From Xanthobacteraceae bacterium (GTDB lineage Bacteria; Pseudomonadota; Alphaproteobacteria; Rhizobiales; Xanthobacteraceae), in NCBI GenBank assembly GCA_029239875.1, contig JARBUD010000003.1, positions 62,001 through 126,000 of the forward strand: a DNA stretch of 64,000 nt, given 5' to 3'. The notes below the pieces were generated by a model. That model was given only the letters and a program-made list of their open reading frames with translations, was not told the DNA's origin and did not search any database. Position 1 is the first letter of the stretch. Every line of letters starts with the position of its first letter. Both the position numbers and the translations under genes were made by a program. Positions 1-9,230 of this stretch are shown piece by piece.

Positions 1-101
1 ACAGGGGCGTCTCACTCACTCCGGACATTACACGACGTCGAGCCCATCGGGGGCCGTCGCGCATACCCCCGAAAGAAACAAATGATACATTAATCTGAAG
101 A

Positions 102-129
102 TTGACGAATTTGTTTTTTTGTCTAACGT
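102..129 (+). promoter_or_regulatory. candidate sigma70-type promoter for the first ABC operon
   Basis: TTGACG (102-107) and TAACGT (124-129) lie 16 bases apart, about 100 bases upstream of the substrate-binding protein start. The -10 element is weak. The rest of positions 1-229 shows no convincing gene. Confidence 0.3.
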
Positions 130-229
130 TTCCCGGCCGAGAGTGACGCCGGATGAGAGAACTCACGGGGTCTCCGAGCCGGCATTCCGCCAAACAAGAA
201 CGTCCAGAAGGCAGCCACGGGGAACAGAT

Positions 230-1318
230 ATGATAATGTTCGATCGGATCACAGGCCCGGCCGCCGCCCGTCTTCTGCTGGCCACCGCAGCAACGTTGCT
301 CGCCTCGTTCCCTGCGGCGCTGTCGCCGGCACGGGCACAGGAACCCGCCAAGCCGGCGCAGATCGTCATCAACGATTCCGGTGGCGACATGCAGGCCACC
401 ATGCGGAAGATCTTCTACAAGGCGTTCGAGGACCGCTACGGCATCCGCGTCGTCACCACCAGCCCGCCCGATCTGGGCAAGCTGCGAGCCATGGTCGCGT
501 CCGGCAATGTCGACTGGACGGTTACCGAACTCACGGGACAGGAAGCAATCGACGCCGAGAAGGCGGGGCTGCTGGAAAAGCTCGATCTCAACATCATCGA
601 TCTTTCCCCCTATCCCGAGCATCTGCGCCAGCGTCAGTTCATTTTTCCCAAGTCGGTCTATTCGACGGTGATGGCCTATCGCACCGACAAGTTCCCGGGC
701 GAGAACCATCCGAAATCCTGGGCCGATTTCTTCGATGTGAAGAAATTCCCCGGCATGCGGTCACTGCAGAACACGCCGCTCGAGAACCTGGAATTCGCGC
801 TGCTGGCCGACGGCGTGGCGCCGGACAAGCTCTATCCCCTCGACGTCGATCGCGCGTTCAAGAAGCTCGACACCATCAAGAAGCACGTTGCCGTCTGGTG
901 GACGACCGGCGCGCAGTCCGTCCAGGCTCTGGTCGATGGCGAGGCCGTTATGGGCACGGCCTGGAACGGCCGCGTCTGGGCTCTCATGAAGCAGGGTGCG
1001 CCGCTGGCGATCGAGTGGAACGGCGGGGCGATCAAGGAAGCCGCCTATGCCATTCCCAAGGGTGCAGCCAATTCCTACTGGGGCCAGAAATTCCTCGCCC
1101 TCGCCGCAGAACCCAAGCCGCAGGGCGAATACGCCAACACGATCGGCTATCCCGGCCTGAACCTCGAATCGATCAAGTTCACCGCGGCCGATGTCGCCCC
1201 CTTCATGCCGACCTATCCCGACAATCTGAAGAAGCAGTTTTGGACCGATCTCGTGTGGTGGAGCGAGAACGGCAATGCGATCAAGGAGCGTTGGGCTCGC
1301 TGGATTCTGGAAAACTGA
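230..1318 (+). CDS. ABC transporter substrate-binding protein, PotD/spermidine type
   Basis: This is the periplasmic binding component of a polyamine-type importer, 362 aa. The ATG at 230 is preferred over an in-frame TTG at 119. From 230 the protein opens with a signal peptide (hydrophobic Ala/Leu core at residues about 11-30, likely cleavage after SPARA), and GGGGAA lies at 219-224. The mature part has the family opening IVINDSGGDMQATMRKIF and the later IGYPGLN region near the C-terminus. It is followed after 2 bases by the ATPase and two permeases, giving a complete importer. The ligand cannot be read from sequence; polyamines, betaines or other small cations are all possible. Confidence 0.9.
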   Translation: MIMFDRITGPAAARLLLATAATLLASFPAALSPARAQEPAKPAQIVINDSGGDMQATMRKIFYKAFEDRYGIRVVTTSPPDLGKLRAMVASGNVDWTVTELTGQEAIDAEKAGLLEKLDLNIIDLSPYPEHLRQRQFIFPKSVYSTVMAYRTDKFPGENHPKSWADFFDVKKFPGMRSLQNTPLENLEFALLADGVAPDKLYPLDVDRAFKKLDTIKKHVAVWWTTGAQSVQALVDGEAVMGTAWNGRVWALMKQGAPLAIEWNGGAIKEAAYAIPKGAANSYWGQKFLALAAEPKPQGEYANTIGYPGLNLESIKFTAADVAPFMPTYPDNLKKQFWTDLVWWSENGNAIKERWARWILEN

Positions 1319-1320
1319 AA

Positions 1321-2394
1321 ATGAATCATGTCCAACGCGCCGAAGGGCTGACGCTTACGTCCATTCAGAAATCCTTCGGCGCCTATCGTGCTCTCGCCGA
1401 CGTCAATCTGGATGTCGGCGAGGGGCAGCTGGTCACGCTGCTGGGGCCGAGCGGATCCGGCAAGACTACGTTGCTCAACATCATTGCGGGCTTCCAGTAC
1501 GCGGACGCCGGTATCGTTTCGCTCGCGGGAGCGGACATCAGCCATGTCGCGCCGGCCAAGCGCGACATCGGCATGGTCTTCCAGAACTACGCGCTCTTTC
1601 CCCATATGAGCGTCGCCGAGAATGTCGCCTTTCCGCTCGAGATGCGCACCATCGCGCGCGCCGAGATCAAGACCAGGGTGCACGAAGCACTGACGCTGGT
1701 CGCGCTGGAAAATCATGCGGACCGCCTGCCGAGGCAGCTCTCCGGCGGCCAGCAGCAGCGTGTCGCGCTGGCGCGCGCTTTCGTGTTCCAGCCCAAGCTC
1801 ATGCTGCTGGATGAGCCGCTGGGTGCGCTCGACCGCAAGCTGCGCGAGCAGATCCAGCTCGAAATTCGCAGGCTTCAGCAGCGCCTCGGACTGACCACCG
1901 TGTTCGTCACCCACGATCAGGAGGAAGCGCTCATTCTCTCCGACCAGATCGCGGTGATGAATCACGGCAAGATCCAGCAGCTCGGCTCGCCGGTGGACAT
2001 CTATGCGCGCCCGGCCAATCGCTTCGTCGCCGAGTTCATCGGCGAATCCAGTCTTTTCGATGCCACGCCTCTCGCGGGCAACACGGCCCGCATCGGCGAA
2101 GGCCTCACCGTCGTGCATGGGGGAGGAGCGCAGGCATGGAATGCCCTCATGGTCCGGCCTGAACGCGTGCGCCCGGCCGCGGATGCGGACGGCCTAGCCA
2201 ATGTCTTCGAAGGCCGGGTCGGCGAGGTCGTCTATCTCGGGGAATCGATCCGGCTGCGTGTCGACGTCAGCAAGGACATCTCCTTCCTGGCGCGCTGGCA
2301 GACCCACGAACTGCCGGGCGTTCCCGCGCCGGGCGAGACCATGCGGATCGGCTTCCGCAGCGAGGACGTACAGCTTCTCGGAGAAGGTTCATGA
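1321..2394 (+). CDS. ABC transporter ATP-binding protein, PotA type
   Basis: Cytoplasmic ATPase of the importer, 357 aa. Walker A is GPSGSGKT, the Q-loop region is VFQNYALFPHM, the signature is LSGGQQQR, and Walker B is LMLLDEPLGALD. The C-terminal third is a TOBE-like domain typical of the spermidine/Fe/sulfate importer class. The ATG at 1321 sits 2 bases after the stop of the binding-protein gene. A longer in-frame reading from 898 would lie inside that gene and is not credible. The stop overlaps the next start as ATGA, which suggests translational coupling. Confidence 0.92.
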   Translation: MNHVQRAEGLTLTSIQKSFGAYRALADVNLDVGEGQLVTLLGPSGSGKTTLLNIIAGFQYADAGIVSLAGADISHVAPAKRDIGMVFQNYALFPHMSVAENVAFPLEMRTIARAEIKTRVHEALTLVALENHADRLPRQLSGGQQQRVALARAFVFQPKLMLLDEPLGALDRKLREQIQLEIRRLQQRLGLTTVFVTHDQEEALILSDQIAVMNHGKIQQLGSPVDIYARPANRFVAEFIGESSLFDATPLAGNTARIGEGLTVVHGGGAQAWNALMVRPERVRPAADADGLANVFEGRVGEVVYLGESIRLRVDVSKDISFLARWQTHELPGVPAPGETMRIGFRSEDVQLLGEGS

Positions 2395-3236
2395 GGCGGG
2401 GCCTTTTCTCGCTCAACCTTTCCCGCAAGACGTGGAGCGGGATCGGGGGCGCGGTTCCCCCCATCCTCTACATCACGCTGCTCTTCCTTCTGCCGGTGCT
2501 GATCTTCCTTGGCGGCGCGTTCGACGACACGCCGCGCCATCTGGTGCGTTCTGTGAGCGATCCGCTCTACCAGCGTGTCCTGATCGACACTCTGATGCTT
2601 GGCCTCTACGTGACGGGGATCTGCTTCATCCTCGGCTATCCACTGGCCTATGCCCTGTCGGTCATGCCACCGCGCTGGGCCCTTGTCGGCTTCGCGTTCC
2701 TGCTGCTGCCGTTCTGGACCAGCCTGCTGGTGCGGACCTATGCCTGGATGGTTCTTCTGGGGCGGAACGGCGTCATCAACAACCTGCTGATGGGGCTCGG
2801 GCTGATCGATACGCCGGTCTCTTTCCTGAACAACATGTCGGGCGTGCTCATCGGCATGGTCCATGTGCTGCTACCCTACATGGTGTTTCCTCTCTTCGAC
2901 GTCATGAAGCGTGTGGATGGCTCGCTGCTCTCCGCGGCGGAAGGGCTTGGCGCGCCGGGCTGGAAGATATTCCTGCGCGTCTATCTCCCGCTCACCCTGC
3001 CGGGGATTCTCGCCGGTTCCGTTCTCGTCTTCGTGCTGTCGATCGGCTTCTACATCACGCCCGCGCTGCTCGGCGGGGGACGCGTCGCCACCATGGCGCT
3101 GATGATCGAGCGTCAGGTCCGCGAATTCCTCGATTGGGACTTTGCCGCCGCTCTGTCGCTGGTCCTGCTCATCTGCACGCTATTGGTCTCGATCGGCCTG
3201 GGCCGGCTCCTGCGCGGAAAGGAAATCCACGGATGA
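2391..3236 (+). CDS. ABC transporter permease, PotB type
   Basis: Inner-membrane permease of 281 aa with about six hydrophobic segments (first near residues 20-45). The EAA-like cytoplasmic loop is AAEGLGAPGWKIFLRVYLP, the contact surface for the ATPase. Start and stop overlap the flanking genes by 4 bases each, so the operon is tightly coupled. This member follows the N-terminal pattern of PotB-like subunits. Confidence 0.9.
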   Translation: MRRGLFSLNLSRKTWSGIGGAVPPILYITLLFLLPVLIFLGGAFDDTPRHLVRSVSDPLYQRVLIDTLMLGLYVTGICFILGYPLAYALSVMPPRWALVGFAFLLLPFWTSLLVRTYAWMVLLGRNGVINNLLMGLGLIDTPVSFLNNMSGVLIGMVHVLLPYMVFPLFDVMKRVDGSLLSAAEGLGAPGWKIFLRVYLPLTLPGILAGSVLVFVLSIGFYITPALLGGGRVATMALMIERQVREFLDWDFAAALSLVLLICTLLVSIGLGRLLRGKEIHG

Positions 3237-4045
3237 CGCCATCCCGGACGACGGGCCGATCCCCCGCGCTGAATCTCTTCCTGGTCATCTGGTGCGCACT
3301 CGTTTTCGGGTTCCTGATGGCGCCGCTGCTGATCGTGTTTCCGATCTCGTTCAGCAGCGCGAGCTACCTCCAGTTTCCCCCGCCCGGCTGGTCGCTGCGC
3401 TGGTATCAGGCCTATCTCAGCGACTATGCCTGGATGGATGCGACCTGGCGTAGCGTAAAGGTCGCGCTTGCCACAACGGTACTTTCCACGGTGCTGGGCA
3501 CCATGCTGGCGTTCAGCCTAGTGCGCGGACGCTACCCTGGACGCGCCGCTCTCGGCCAGGTCGCCAATACGCCGCTGCTGGTGCCTACCATCATCTATTC
3601 GGTGGCCGTCTACGGCCTGTTCGCGCAGATGCGCCTGATCGGGCAATGGTGGGGCATCGTGCTCGCCCACACGGTGCTGGCGATCCCCTACGTGACCATC
3701 ATGGTCAGCGCCGCGCTCAAGACGGTGGATCCCCGGTTGGAGCAAGCAGCCATTGGCCTTGGTGCGAGCCGCCTCACGGCCATTCGCCGTGTGACCCTGC
3801 CCATCATCCGGCCGGCGATCATCTCTGCGATGTTCCTCGCCTTCATTTCGTCCTTCGACGAACTGGTGGTGGCGATGTTCCTCGGCGGCGTCAACATGAC
3901 GCTTCCCAAGAAGATGTTCGACAACATCGTCAACGAAATCGACCCAACGATCGCGGCGGTATCTGTCCTGCAGATCCTACTGGTCTGCGTGTGCCTTCTC
4001 CTGGCCAAGAGGTTCGGCATGGGCGGACAGAAGATCGGCGTCTGA
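3233..4045 (+). CDS. ABC transporter permease, PotC type
   Basis: Second inner-membrane permease, 270 aa. The ATG at 3233 overlaps the preceding stop as ATGA; an in-frame upstream extension to 2201 runs through the PotB gene and is rejected. It has about six membrane segments and the EAA loop QAAIGLGASRLTAIRRVTLP. It is the last gene of the importer operon and is followed by a strong hairpin at 4054-4096. Confidence 0.9.
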   Translation: MTPSRTTGRSPALNLFLVIWCALVFGFLMAPLLIVFPISFSSASYLQFPPPGWSLRWYQAYLSDYAWMDATWRSVKVALATTVLSTVLGTMLAFSLVRGRYPGRAALGQVANTPLLVPTIIYSVAVYGLFAQMRLIGQWWGIVLAHTVLAIPYVTIMVSAALKTVDPRLEQAAIGLGASRLTAIRRVTLPIIRPAIISAMFLAFISSFDELVVAMFLGGVNMTLPKKMFDNIVNEIDPTIAAVSVLQILLVCVCLLLAKRFGMGGQKIGV

Positions 4046-4053
4046 TCGCCAGC

Positions 4054-4096
4054 AGCATCGCGGGGCCGGGAAAGCGGGTTCCGGCCCCGCGATGCT
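4054..4096. terminator. bidirectional hairpin terminator between convergent genes
   Basis: A perfect 16-bp stem (4054-4069 with 4081-4096, core GCATCGCGGGGCCGG) surrounds an 11-base loop. It lies 8 bases after the PotC-type stop and 2 bases before the stop of the convergent fatty-acid enzyme gene. No long T-run follows, but its strength and position fit termination for both strands. Confidence 0.7.
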
Positions 4097-4098
4097 CT

Positions 4099-6162
4099 TC
4101 AGCCGTTCAGATCGGCGAAACTGCGCCCCTGGCTTGCGAGCCGCTCGATAAGCGGCGGGATGTGCCATTCCCGCGGATTGCGACGCGCCAGTTCGGCGAA
4201 GCGCTGCTTCCACTCGGCGCCGGAGAGGCGATCGGCGGAGTGCATCAGGCCGCCGCGCCAGCGCGGGAAGCCATAGCCGTGGACCAGCACGAGATCGATG
4301 TCGCTCGGCCGGGCGGCGATGCCTTCATCGAGAATGTCACAGGCTTCCGCCACCATCGCGGCGATCGCCTCGCTCTGGATGACCTCGTCCGTCATGGACC
4401 GGCGCGCGAAACCTGCTCGTTCCGCCGCCGCCGCGACGGCGGCTTCGACCTCGCTTGAGACCGCCGGCTCGCTGCCTTCCGCATAGTCGTACCAGCCCGC
4501 GGAACTCTTGCGGCCCAGCCTCTTCATGTCCTCGACCAGAACATCGCCGACGTCGATGGTGTGGGACGGCCACTGCCCCTCGCGGCGTAGCCTCTGCCGA
4601 TTGGCATAGGCGATATCGAGGCCGGATAGGTCCTGCGCCTCGTAAGGCCCCATCGGGTAGCCGAAGGCCCGCATGGCGAGGTCGATCTGCCTCGGCGTCG
4701 CTCCTTCGAGGAGCAGCATGTTGGTAGCGCGCCGATAGCGACTGAGAATGCGGTTGCCGATGAACCCGTCGCAGACGCCGGCGGCGACCGGGATCTTGCC
4801 GAGCCGCCGCGCCAGCCCGAACGCCGTCGCGAGCACCGCCGGCCCCGTCGCGTCCGCCCGCACGATCTCCAGCAGCTTCATGATATGGGCGGGACTGAAA
4901 AAATGCAGGCCGACCATCCGGCCCGGCTGGCGCAGGCGTGCGGCCATCCGATTGATGTCGAGATAGGAGGTGTTGGTAGCGAGGATCGCCTCGGGAGGCA
5001 GCGCCGCCTCGAGCGAGGCGAAGACGCGGTCCTTGACGTCCATATCCTCCACGACCGCCTCGATCGCGAGTTCGGCGGGAGGAAGTTCGTCGTAGCCGGT
5101 GGTGAAATCAAAGCGTTGCGCCAGTTCGGCCGCATCCGTCGGGGACAAGCCGCGTTGAACCGACTGCTCGATCAGCCGCTGAATGTTCCCTCTGGCGCGT
5201 GCCCGACCTGCCTCATCCGTTTCGACCACGCTGACCCGGATACTCGCCCGCCCCAGCGCGAAGGCGATCGCCGAACCCATGTTTCCGCCACCCACGACCA
5301 CGGCGGAGCGAATGTCGATCGCTGCGTCCTTGAAGTCGTGCATGCGCGCCGTCGCGCCCCGTTCCGCGAAGAAGATATGCCGTAGAGCCTTGGCTTCGTC
5401 GGAGCCGCGCAGCGCCAGAAACGTCTCGCGCTCCCGCGCCACCGCCGTGGCGAAGTCCTGCTTCGTGCTGGCTTCGATCAGATCGATCGCCCGCTGGGGA
5501 GCCGTCTGCCCCGCCATACGCCGCGCCATCTGCCGGCGTGCCGCGGCAAGAGAGGCGTCGTCCGGCGCGGGGCCGGGGCGCTGCGAAAGCAGCATCCGGT
5601 CCATGACGGTATCGAGCGGGACCGACATCGCGGCGGCAACCGGATCGTCGGCGATCTCATCGATCAAGCCGAGTTTTTCGGCCTCGGCCGTGCCGACCAC
5701 CCGCCCCTGGGGGATCATGTCCAGAGCCGCTGCCACGCCGATCAGGCGCGGCAGCCTTTGCGTGCCCCCGGATCCAGGCACGACACCCAGCACCGTTTCC
5801 GGCAGGCCCAGAGTGGCTTTGGGAGCCGCGATCCGATAACGGCACGCGAGGGCGATCTCCAGACCCCCGCCGAGGGCGGCACCGTTGATCGCCGCGAAGG
5901 TGGGCATGGGCAGGCTCTCGATCGCGTCGAGCAGATCCGGCAGGTGCGGGGGCTGCGGCGGCGCGTCGAATTCCCTCGCGTCCGCCCCCGCTACGAAGGC
6001 CTTTCCCGCGCCGATGAGAATGACGCGGTCGGCGCCGCTGCGCGCCACCTCTGCGAGCGCCTGCGAGAGAGCGTGGCGCAGCGCGGCCGAGAGCAGGTTC
6101 AGCGGCGCGTTGTCGACGACGAGAACGGCTGTGGGTCCATTCATCCGGACATGAACTGGCAT
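4099..6162 (-). CDS. bifunctional enoyl-CoA hydratase / 3-hydroxyacyl-CoA dehydrogenase (FadB/FadJ-like)
   Basis: A 687-aa fusion. The N-terminal crotonase domain (about 1-190) has the oxyanion-hole strand GGGLEIALACRYRIA and the two catalytic-type Glu residues around LGLPETVLG with PGSGGTQRLP. The NAD-binding dehydrogenase domain begins near residue 285 with VVVGGGNMGSAIA, followed by two C-terminal 3HCDH repeats. It would hydrate an enoyl-CoA and oxidise the 3-hydroxyacyl-CoA. The start at 6162 has GGAG upstream; an in-frame extension to 6282 crosses the promoter region and lacks homology. No thiolase is adjacent, which is odd for ordinary beta-oxidation. It is divergent from an acyl-CoA ligase, so the pair may activate and process one imported acid. 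Confidence 0.88.
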   Translation of the reverse strand: MPVHVRMNGPTAVLVVDNAPLNLLSAALRHALSQALAEVARSGADRVILIGAGKAFVAGADAREFDAPPQPPHLPDLLDAIESLPMPTFAAINGAALGGGLEIALACRYRIAAPKATLGLPETVLGVVPGSGGTQRLPRLIGVAAALDMIPQGRVVGTAEAEKLGLIDEIADDPVAAAMSVPLDTVMDRMLLSQRPGPAPDDASLAAARRQMARRMAGQTAPQRAIDLIEASTKQDFATAVARERETFLALRGSDEAKALRHIFFAERGATARMHDFKDAAIDIRSAVVVGGGNMGSAIAFALGRASIRVSVVETDEAGRARARGNIQRLIEQSVQRGLSPTDAAELAQRFDFTTGYDELPPAELAIEAVVEDMDVKDRVFASLEAALPPEAILATNTSYLDINRMAARLRQPGRMVGLHFFSPAHIMKLLEIVRADATGPAVLATAFGLARRLGKIPVAAGVCDGFIGNRILSRYRRATNMLLLEGATPRQIDLAMRAFGYPMGPYEAQDLSGLDIAYANRQRLRREGQWPSHTIDVGDVLVEDMKRLGRKSSAGWYDYAEGSEPAVSSEVEAAVAAAAERAGFARRSMTDEVIQSEAIAAMVAEACDILDEGIAARPSDIDLVLVHGYGFPRWRGGLMHSADRLSGAEWKQRFAELARRNPREWHIPPLIERLASQGRSFADLNG

Positions 6163-6253
6163 GGGCTGGACTCCGGCATTGGAGCGGGGGAACCGCGGGT
6201 CTCGCGGCAAGCCTTGCGGCCATTTTGGTACAAAAACAACAAAAATTAAACTC

Positions 6254-6299
6254 TTGACACAAATGAACCATTCCAGTGTCATGCCGACCGTCGGTTCAT
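6254..6299 (+). promoter_or_regulatory. candidate promoter with inverted ATGAACC repeats
   Basis: TTGACA (6254-6259) and TGTCAT (6277-6282) are spaced 17 bases apart, upstream of the acyl-CoA ligase. The arms ATGAACC (6263-6269) and GGTTCAT (6293-6299) form an inverted repeat straddling the -10 region, a plausible repressor site. No regulator gene is adjacent, so the binder is unknown. Confidence 0.4.
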
Positions 6300-6395
6300 G
6301 GCCCGGAATGCCCGCAAGTCTTTGCTATCCGGTCCATTCCATTGGTTCGTTGGCATTTTTCGGGGGGCTCGGCCGCATCCCCGGAGGAGAAATTC

Positions 6396-8042
6396 ATGAC
6401 ACGGCACGTCACGCTCTCCGAGGTTGTGATGTCGGTGGACGACCGCATCCGTGCAATCGAAACGGAAGAGCTTCCGGCGAATGTGCCGGCCATTCTCGAG
6501 GCCGCGGCGCTCGACGCACCGGATTCCTGCGCGCTGAACTTCTTCGAGGAGGGCATCACGTTCTCCTATGCGGAACTGCTCGATGCCGTCCTTGCTACGG
6601 CACGCGGCTTCGCGAGGCTGGGTGTCCGGCGCGGCGACACGGTTGGCGTGATGCTGAACAACGCGCCGAGCTTTCCGGTCGCCTGGCTCGCCATCGCGCG
6701 TCTCGGCGCGGTGATGGTTCCGATCAACGTCGCCTATACCAGCCGCGAGCTCGAATTCGTTCTGGCCAATTCCGATGCGTCATGGCTCTGTGTCGCCAGC
6801 GACCGTTTTCCGACGGTCGAACAGCTTTCGGACGAATTGAAAGCCAAGCTCGGCGGCCACATCATCGTGGCGGGTGAGCCGAGGGACGGCACTCTCGATC
6901 TCGCGGCGGTCCAGGAAAGCGGGCGCGACGCCGCTATCCCGCTTCCCGCGCTGGCGGATATCGGCTGCGACGATCTGCTCAACATTCAGTACACGTCGGG
7001 CACGACGGGCATGCCGAAGGGATGCATGCTCACGCATCGCTACTGGGTCACCAGCGGCAAGGTGAACGCGTTCCGTGACGGCCGTCGCTATAGCAACATC
7101 CTGGCCTCGGTCCCCTATTTCTACATGGACCCGCAATGGCTGACGCTGATGACGTTCTTCCATCGCGGCACGCTGTTCGTGGCGCGGCGGCAGAGCTCCA
7201 GCCGTTTCATGAAGTGGCTGCGCGACTACCGCATCAACTTCGCGCTCTTTCCCGAGATCGTCTACAAGCTGCCGCCCGAGCCCGCCGATCGCGACAATGA
7301 TGTCATCCGGGTGAACGTCTACGGGCTCAGCCCGGAAGTTCATGCCGACATGGAGGAGCGCTACGATTTCATCGTGCGCGAAGCCTATGGGATGACCGAG
7401 ATCGGCTCGGGCATGTTCATGCCGATCGAGGCCACCGACATGGTCGGCTCCGGCTATTGCGGGCGGCCCAGCCCGTTCCGCGAGGCGCGGATCGTCGGCC
7501 CTTCCGGCGAGGTTCTCGGCGACGATCAGGAAGGCGAACTGCAGATCCGCGGCCCCGGCATCATGCTCGGCTACTTCAACAATCCGGAGGCGACGAACGC
7601 CTCGTTCGTGGATGGCTGGTTCCGCACCGGAGATCTCGCGCGGCGCAACCCGCAGGGCTATTACCGCCTGGTCGGTCGCATCAAGGACATGATCCGTCGG
7701 GCCGGCGAGAACATCGCGGCCAACGAGGTCGAGGCGGTCCTGCGCTCCATGCCCGAGGTTCTCGAAGCTGCGGCGGTGCCTGAAAAGGACCCGATCCGCG
7801 ACGAGGAAGTGAAGGCTTTCATCGTCCTTCGGGAGAGCGTCGACCCCGCTGCAGTGTCGCCGGAAATGGTGCTGGATTTCTGCCGGCAGCATCTCGCGCG
7901 TTTCAAGGTGCCGCGTTACATCGCCTTCCGCGGGCCTTTCGCGAAGACGCCATCCGGCAAGATCGCCAAGCATCTCCTGCTCAAGGAAGAAGCCGCGAGC
8001 CCTTCACGGGTCTATGACGCAAATCTTAGAAATTGGCTGTAA
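6396..8042 (+). CDS. acyl-CoA synthetase/ligase, AMP-forming, CaiC-like
   Basis: An adenylate-forming ligase of 548 aa that would convert a carboxylate, ATP and CoA to an acyl-CoA. Motifs in order are the P-loop YTSGTTGMPKG, YGMTEIGSG, DGWFRTGDLA, the hinge RIKDMIRRAGENIAANEVE, and the catalytic Lys in KTPSGKIAK. The ATG at 6396 follows a strong GGAGGAGA at 6382-6389. The short, polar N-terminus and motif set resemble crotonobetaine/carnitine-CoA ligases more than long-chain enzymes, but substrate cannot be assigned. It is divergent from the FadJ-like gene, and a polyamine/betaine-type importer is close by, so a betaine or short-chain acid is one hypothesis. Confidence 0.85.
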   Translation: MTRHVTLSEVVMSVDDRIRAIETEELPANVPAILEAAALDAPDSCALNFFEEGITFSYAELLDAVLATARGFARLGVRRGDTVGVMLNNAPSFPVAWLAIARLGAVMVPINVAYTSRELEFVLANSDASWLCVASDRFPTVEQLSDELKAKLGGHIIVAGEPRDGTLDLAAVQESGRDAAIPLPALADIGCDDLLNIQYTSGTTGMPKGCMLTHRYWVTSGKVNAFRDGRRYSNILASVPYFYMDPQWLTLMTFFHRGTLFVARRQSSSRFMKWLRDYRINFALFPEIVYKLPPEPADRDNDVIRVNVYGLSPEVHADMEERYDFIVREAYGMTEIGSGMFMPIEATDMVGSGYCGRPSPFREARIVGPSGEVLGDDQEGELQIRGPGIMLGYFNNPEATNASFVDGWFRTGDLARRNPQGYYRLVGRIKDMIRRAGENIAANEVEAVLRSMPEVLEAAAVPEKDPIRDEEVKAFIVLRESVDPAAVSPEMVLDFCRQHLARFKVPRYIAFRGPFAKTPSGKIAKHLLLKEEAASPSRVYDANLRNWL

Positions 8043-8143
8043 TCGCGATCATCGGGCTCGCGCGAAGCGACAGCTCTCTCATATTGCTCCAAGCGCCCCG
8101 TTCGTGTCCGGCATCTTGTCACGGTGCTGGCACAACACATAAG

Positions 8144-8157
8144 AAGAAACGTTTCTT
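8144..8157. promoter_or_regulatory. LacI-family operator, site A
   Basis: AAGAAACGTTTCTT is a perfect 14-bp palindrome with a central CG, the form bound by many LacI-family repressors. It lies 53 bases before the lacI-type start, which suggests autoregulation. The same core recurs at 13294-13311 and 14573-14586. Confidence 0.7.
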
Positions 8158-8210
8158 TCATTGCGCTGCATCGCCTCGACAAGGCGCCGGGCGCCTGCTA
8201 CTTCCCATTC

Positions 8211-9212
8211 ATGACCGGCAAGCGGAAAACGACGATCAAGGACGTAGCGGCCGCCGCTGGCGTGTCGGTTACGACCGTGTCGGATGCCCTCTCGGGTAAG
8301 GGCCGCCTGCCGGAGCCGACACGCCTGAAGGTCAAGGCTGTCGCCGAGACGCTGAACTACCGCCCCAGCGCCATCGCACTGGGGTTGCGTGAAGGCGGGC
8401 TGGGCATGGTCGGCATCTGCATCGCTCCGGCCGCGGGCAATGCCATCCTCACCGATGTCGGCTACTGGGCGGCCATCGTTACCCATGCGAGCCAGACGAT
8501 ATTGGCGCAGGGCCTGGCGCCGGTGCTGCTGCCACACAGCGTCGATCTGATCGGCCGGCTGACCATCCCGCTCGACGGCGCCCTCGTCGTCGACCCGCTC
8601 GAATACGACCCGGTCCTGGCTTTCTTCGATGAGAAGAAGGTCCGCTATGTAACGATCGGCCGAGATCCGGGGCGCGAAGCGGCGCTGTGGGTCGATGACG
8701 ACAACAGGACCGGCATATCGCGCCTGTTGGAACGCACCGCCCAGCCCGGCGCCGCGCTTGCCTTCCTCACCGTGGGCCCGAAGAAGAGCTACGTCGTCGA
8801 CGCGCTCGAGGGGGCCCGGCACTGGGCGAGCACCCATGGATCGAGCCTCAAAGTTCTGCACTGCGAGGGGCTCGAACAAGAGCAGGTCGACAGGATGGTG
8901 GAGCGCGCCCTGCGCGGCGGTGTTACCATGCTGATTGCGCAAGTCGACCGGCTGGCGCTGCGTGTCCTCGCTTCGCTCGAGGCAAAGGGCTTACGCGTAC
9001 CCGACGATGTGAGGCTGTTGTCGGCCTCGGATGGACCGGAGCTTGAGCGCGCCTCGCCGCCGATCTCCGCCGTTCGCCAGCATCCCGACGCCCTTGCCGA
9101 CATGGCGGCGAATGCATTGCTGGATCTGATACGGGGCAAGGCCGATCTGAAGAGCGCCACGATCCCCATGGAGACGGCCATTCGACCGTCAGCACCCGCG
9201 ATCACCGCCTAG
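8211..9212 (+). CDS. LacI-family transcriptional regulator
   Basis: A 333-aa DNA-binding regulator. The N-terminal HTH spans about residues 5-55: TIKDVAAAAGVSVTTVSDAL, then the hinge helix NYRPSAIALGL. The rest is a periplasmic-binding-protein-like effector domain of normal length. The ATG at 8211 places the HTH at the usual position. No clear Shine-Dalgarno precedes it, and an in-frame extension to 8124 would cover the operator and is unlikely. It is convergent with the M24 gene and heads the LacI module (8211-17668). Presence of its palindrome at the transporter and amidase promoters marks it as the local repressor. Confidence 0.9.
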   Translation: MTGKRKTTIKDVAAAAGVSVTTVSDALSGKGRLPEPTRLKVKAVAETLNYRPSAIALGLREGGLGMVGICIAPAAGNAILTDVGYWAAIVTHASQTILAQGLAPVLLPHSVDLIGRLTIPLDGALVVDPLEYDPVLAFFDEKKVRYVTIGRDPGREAALWVDDDNRTGISRLLERTAQPGAALAFLTVGPKKSYVVDALEGARHWASTHGSSLKVLHCEGLEQEQVDRMVERALRGGVTMLIAQVDRLALRVLASLEAKGLRVPDDVRLLSASDGPELERASPPISAVRQHPDALADMAANALLDLIRGKADLKSATIPMETAIRPSAPAITA

Positions 9213-9230
9213 CTGCCGAGCGGCGAGGCC

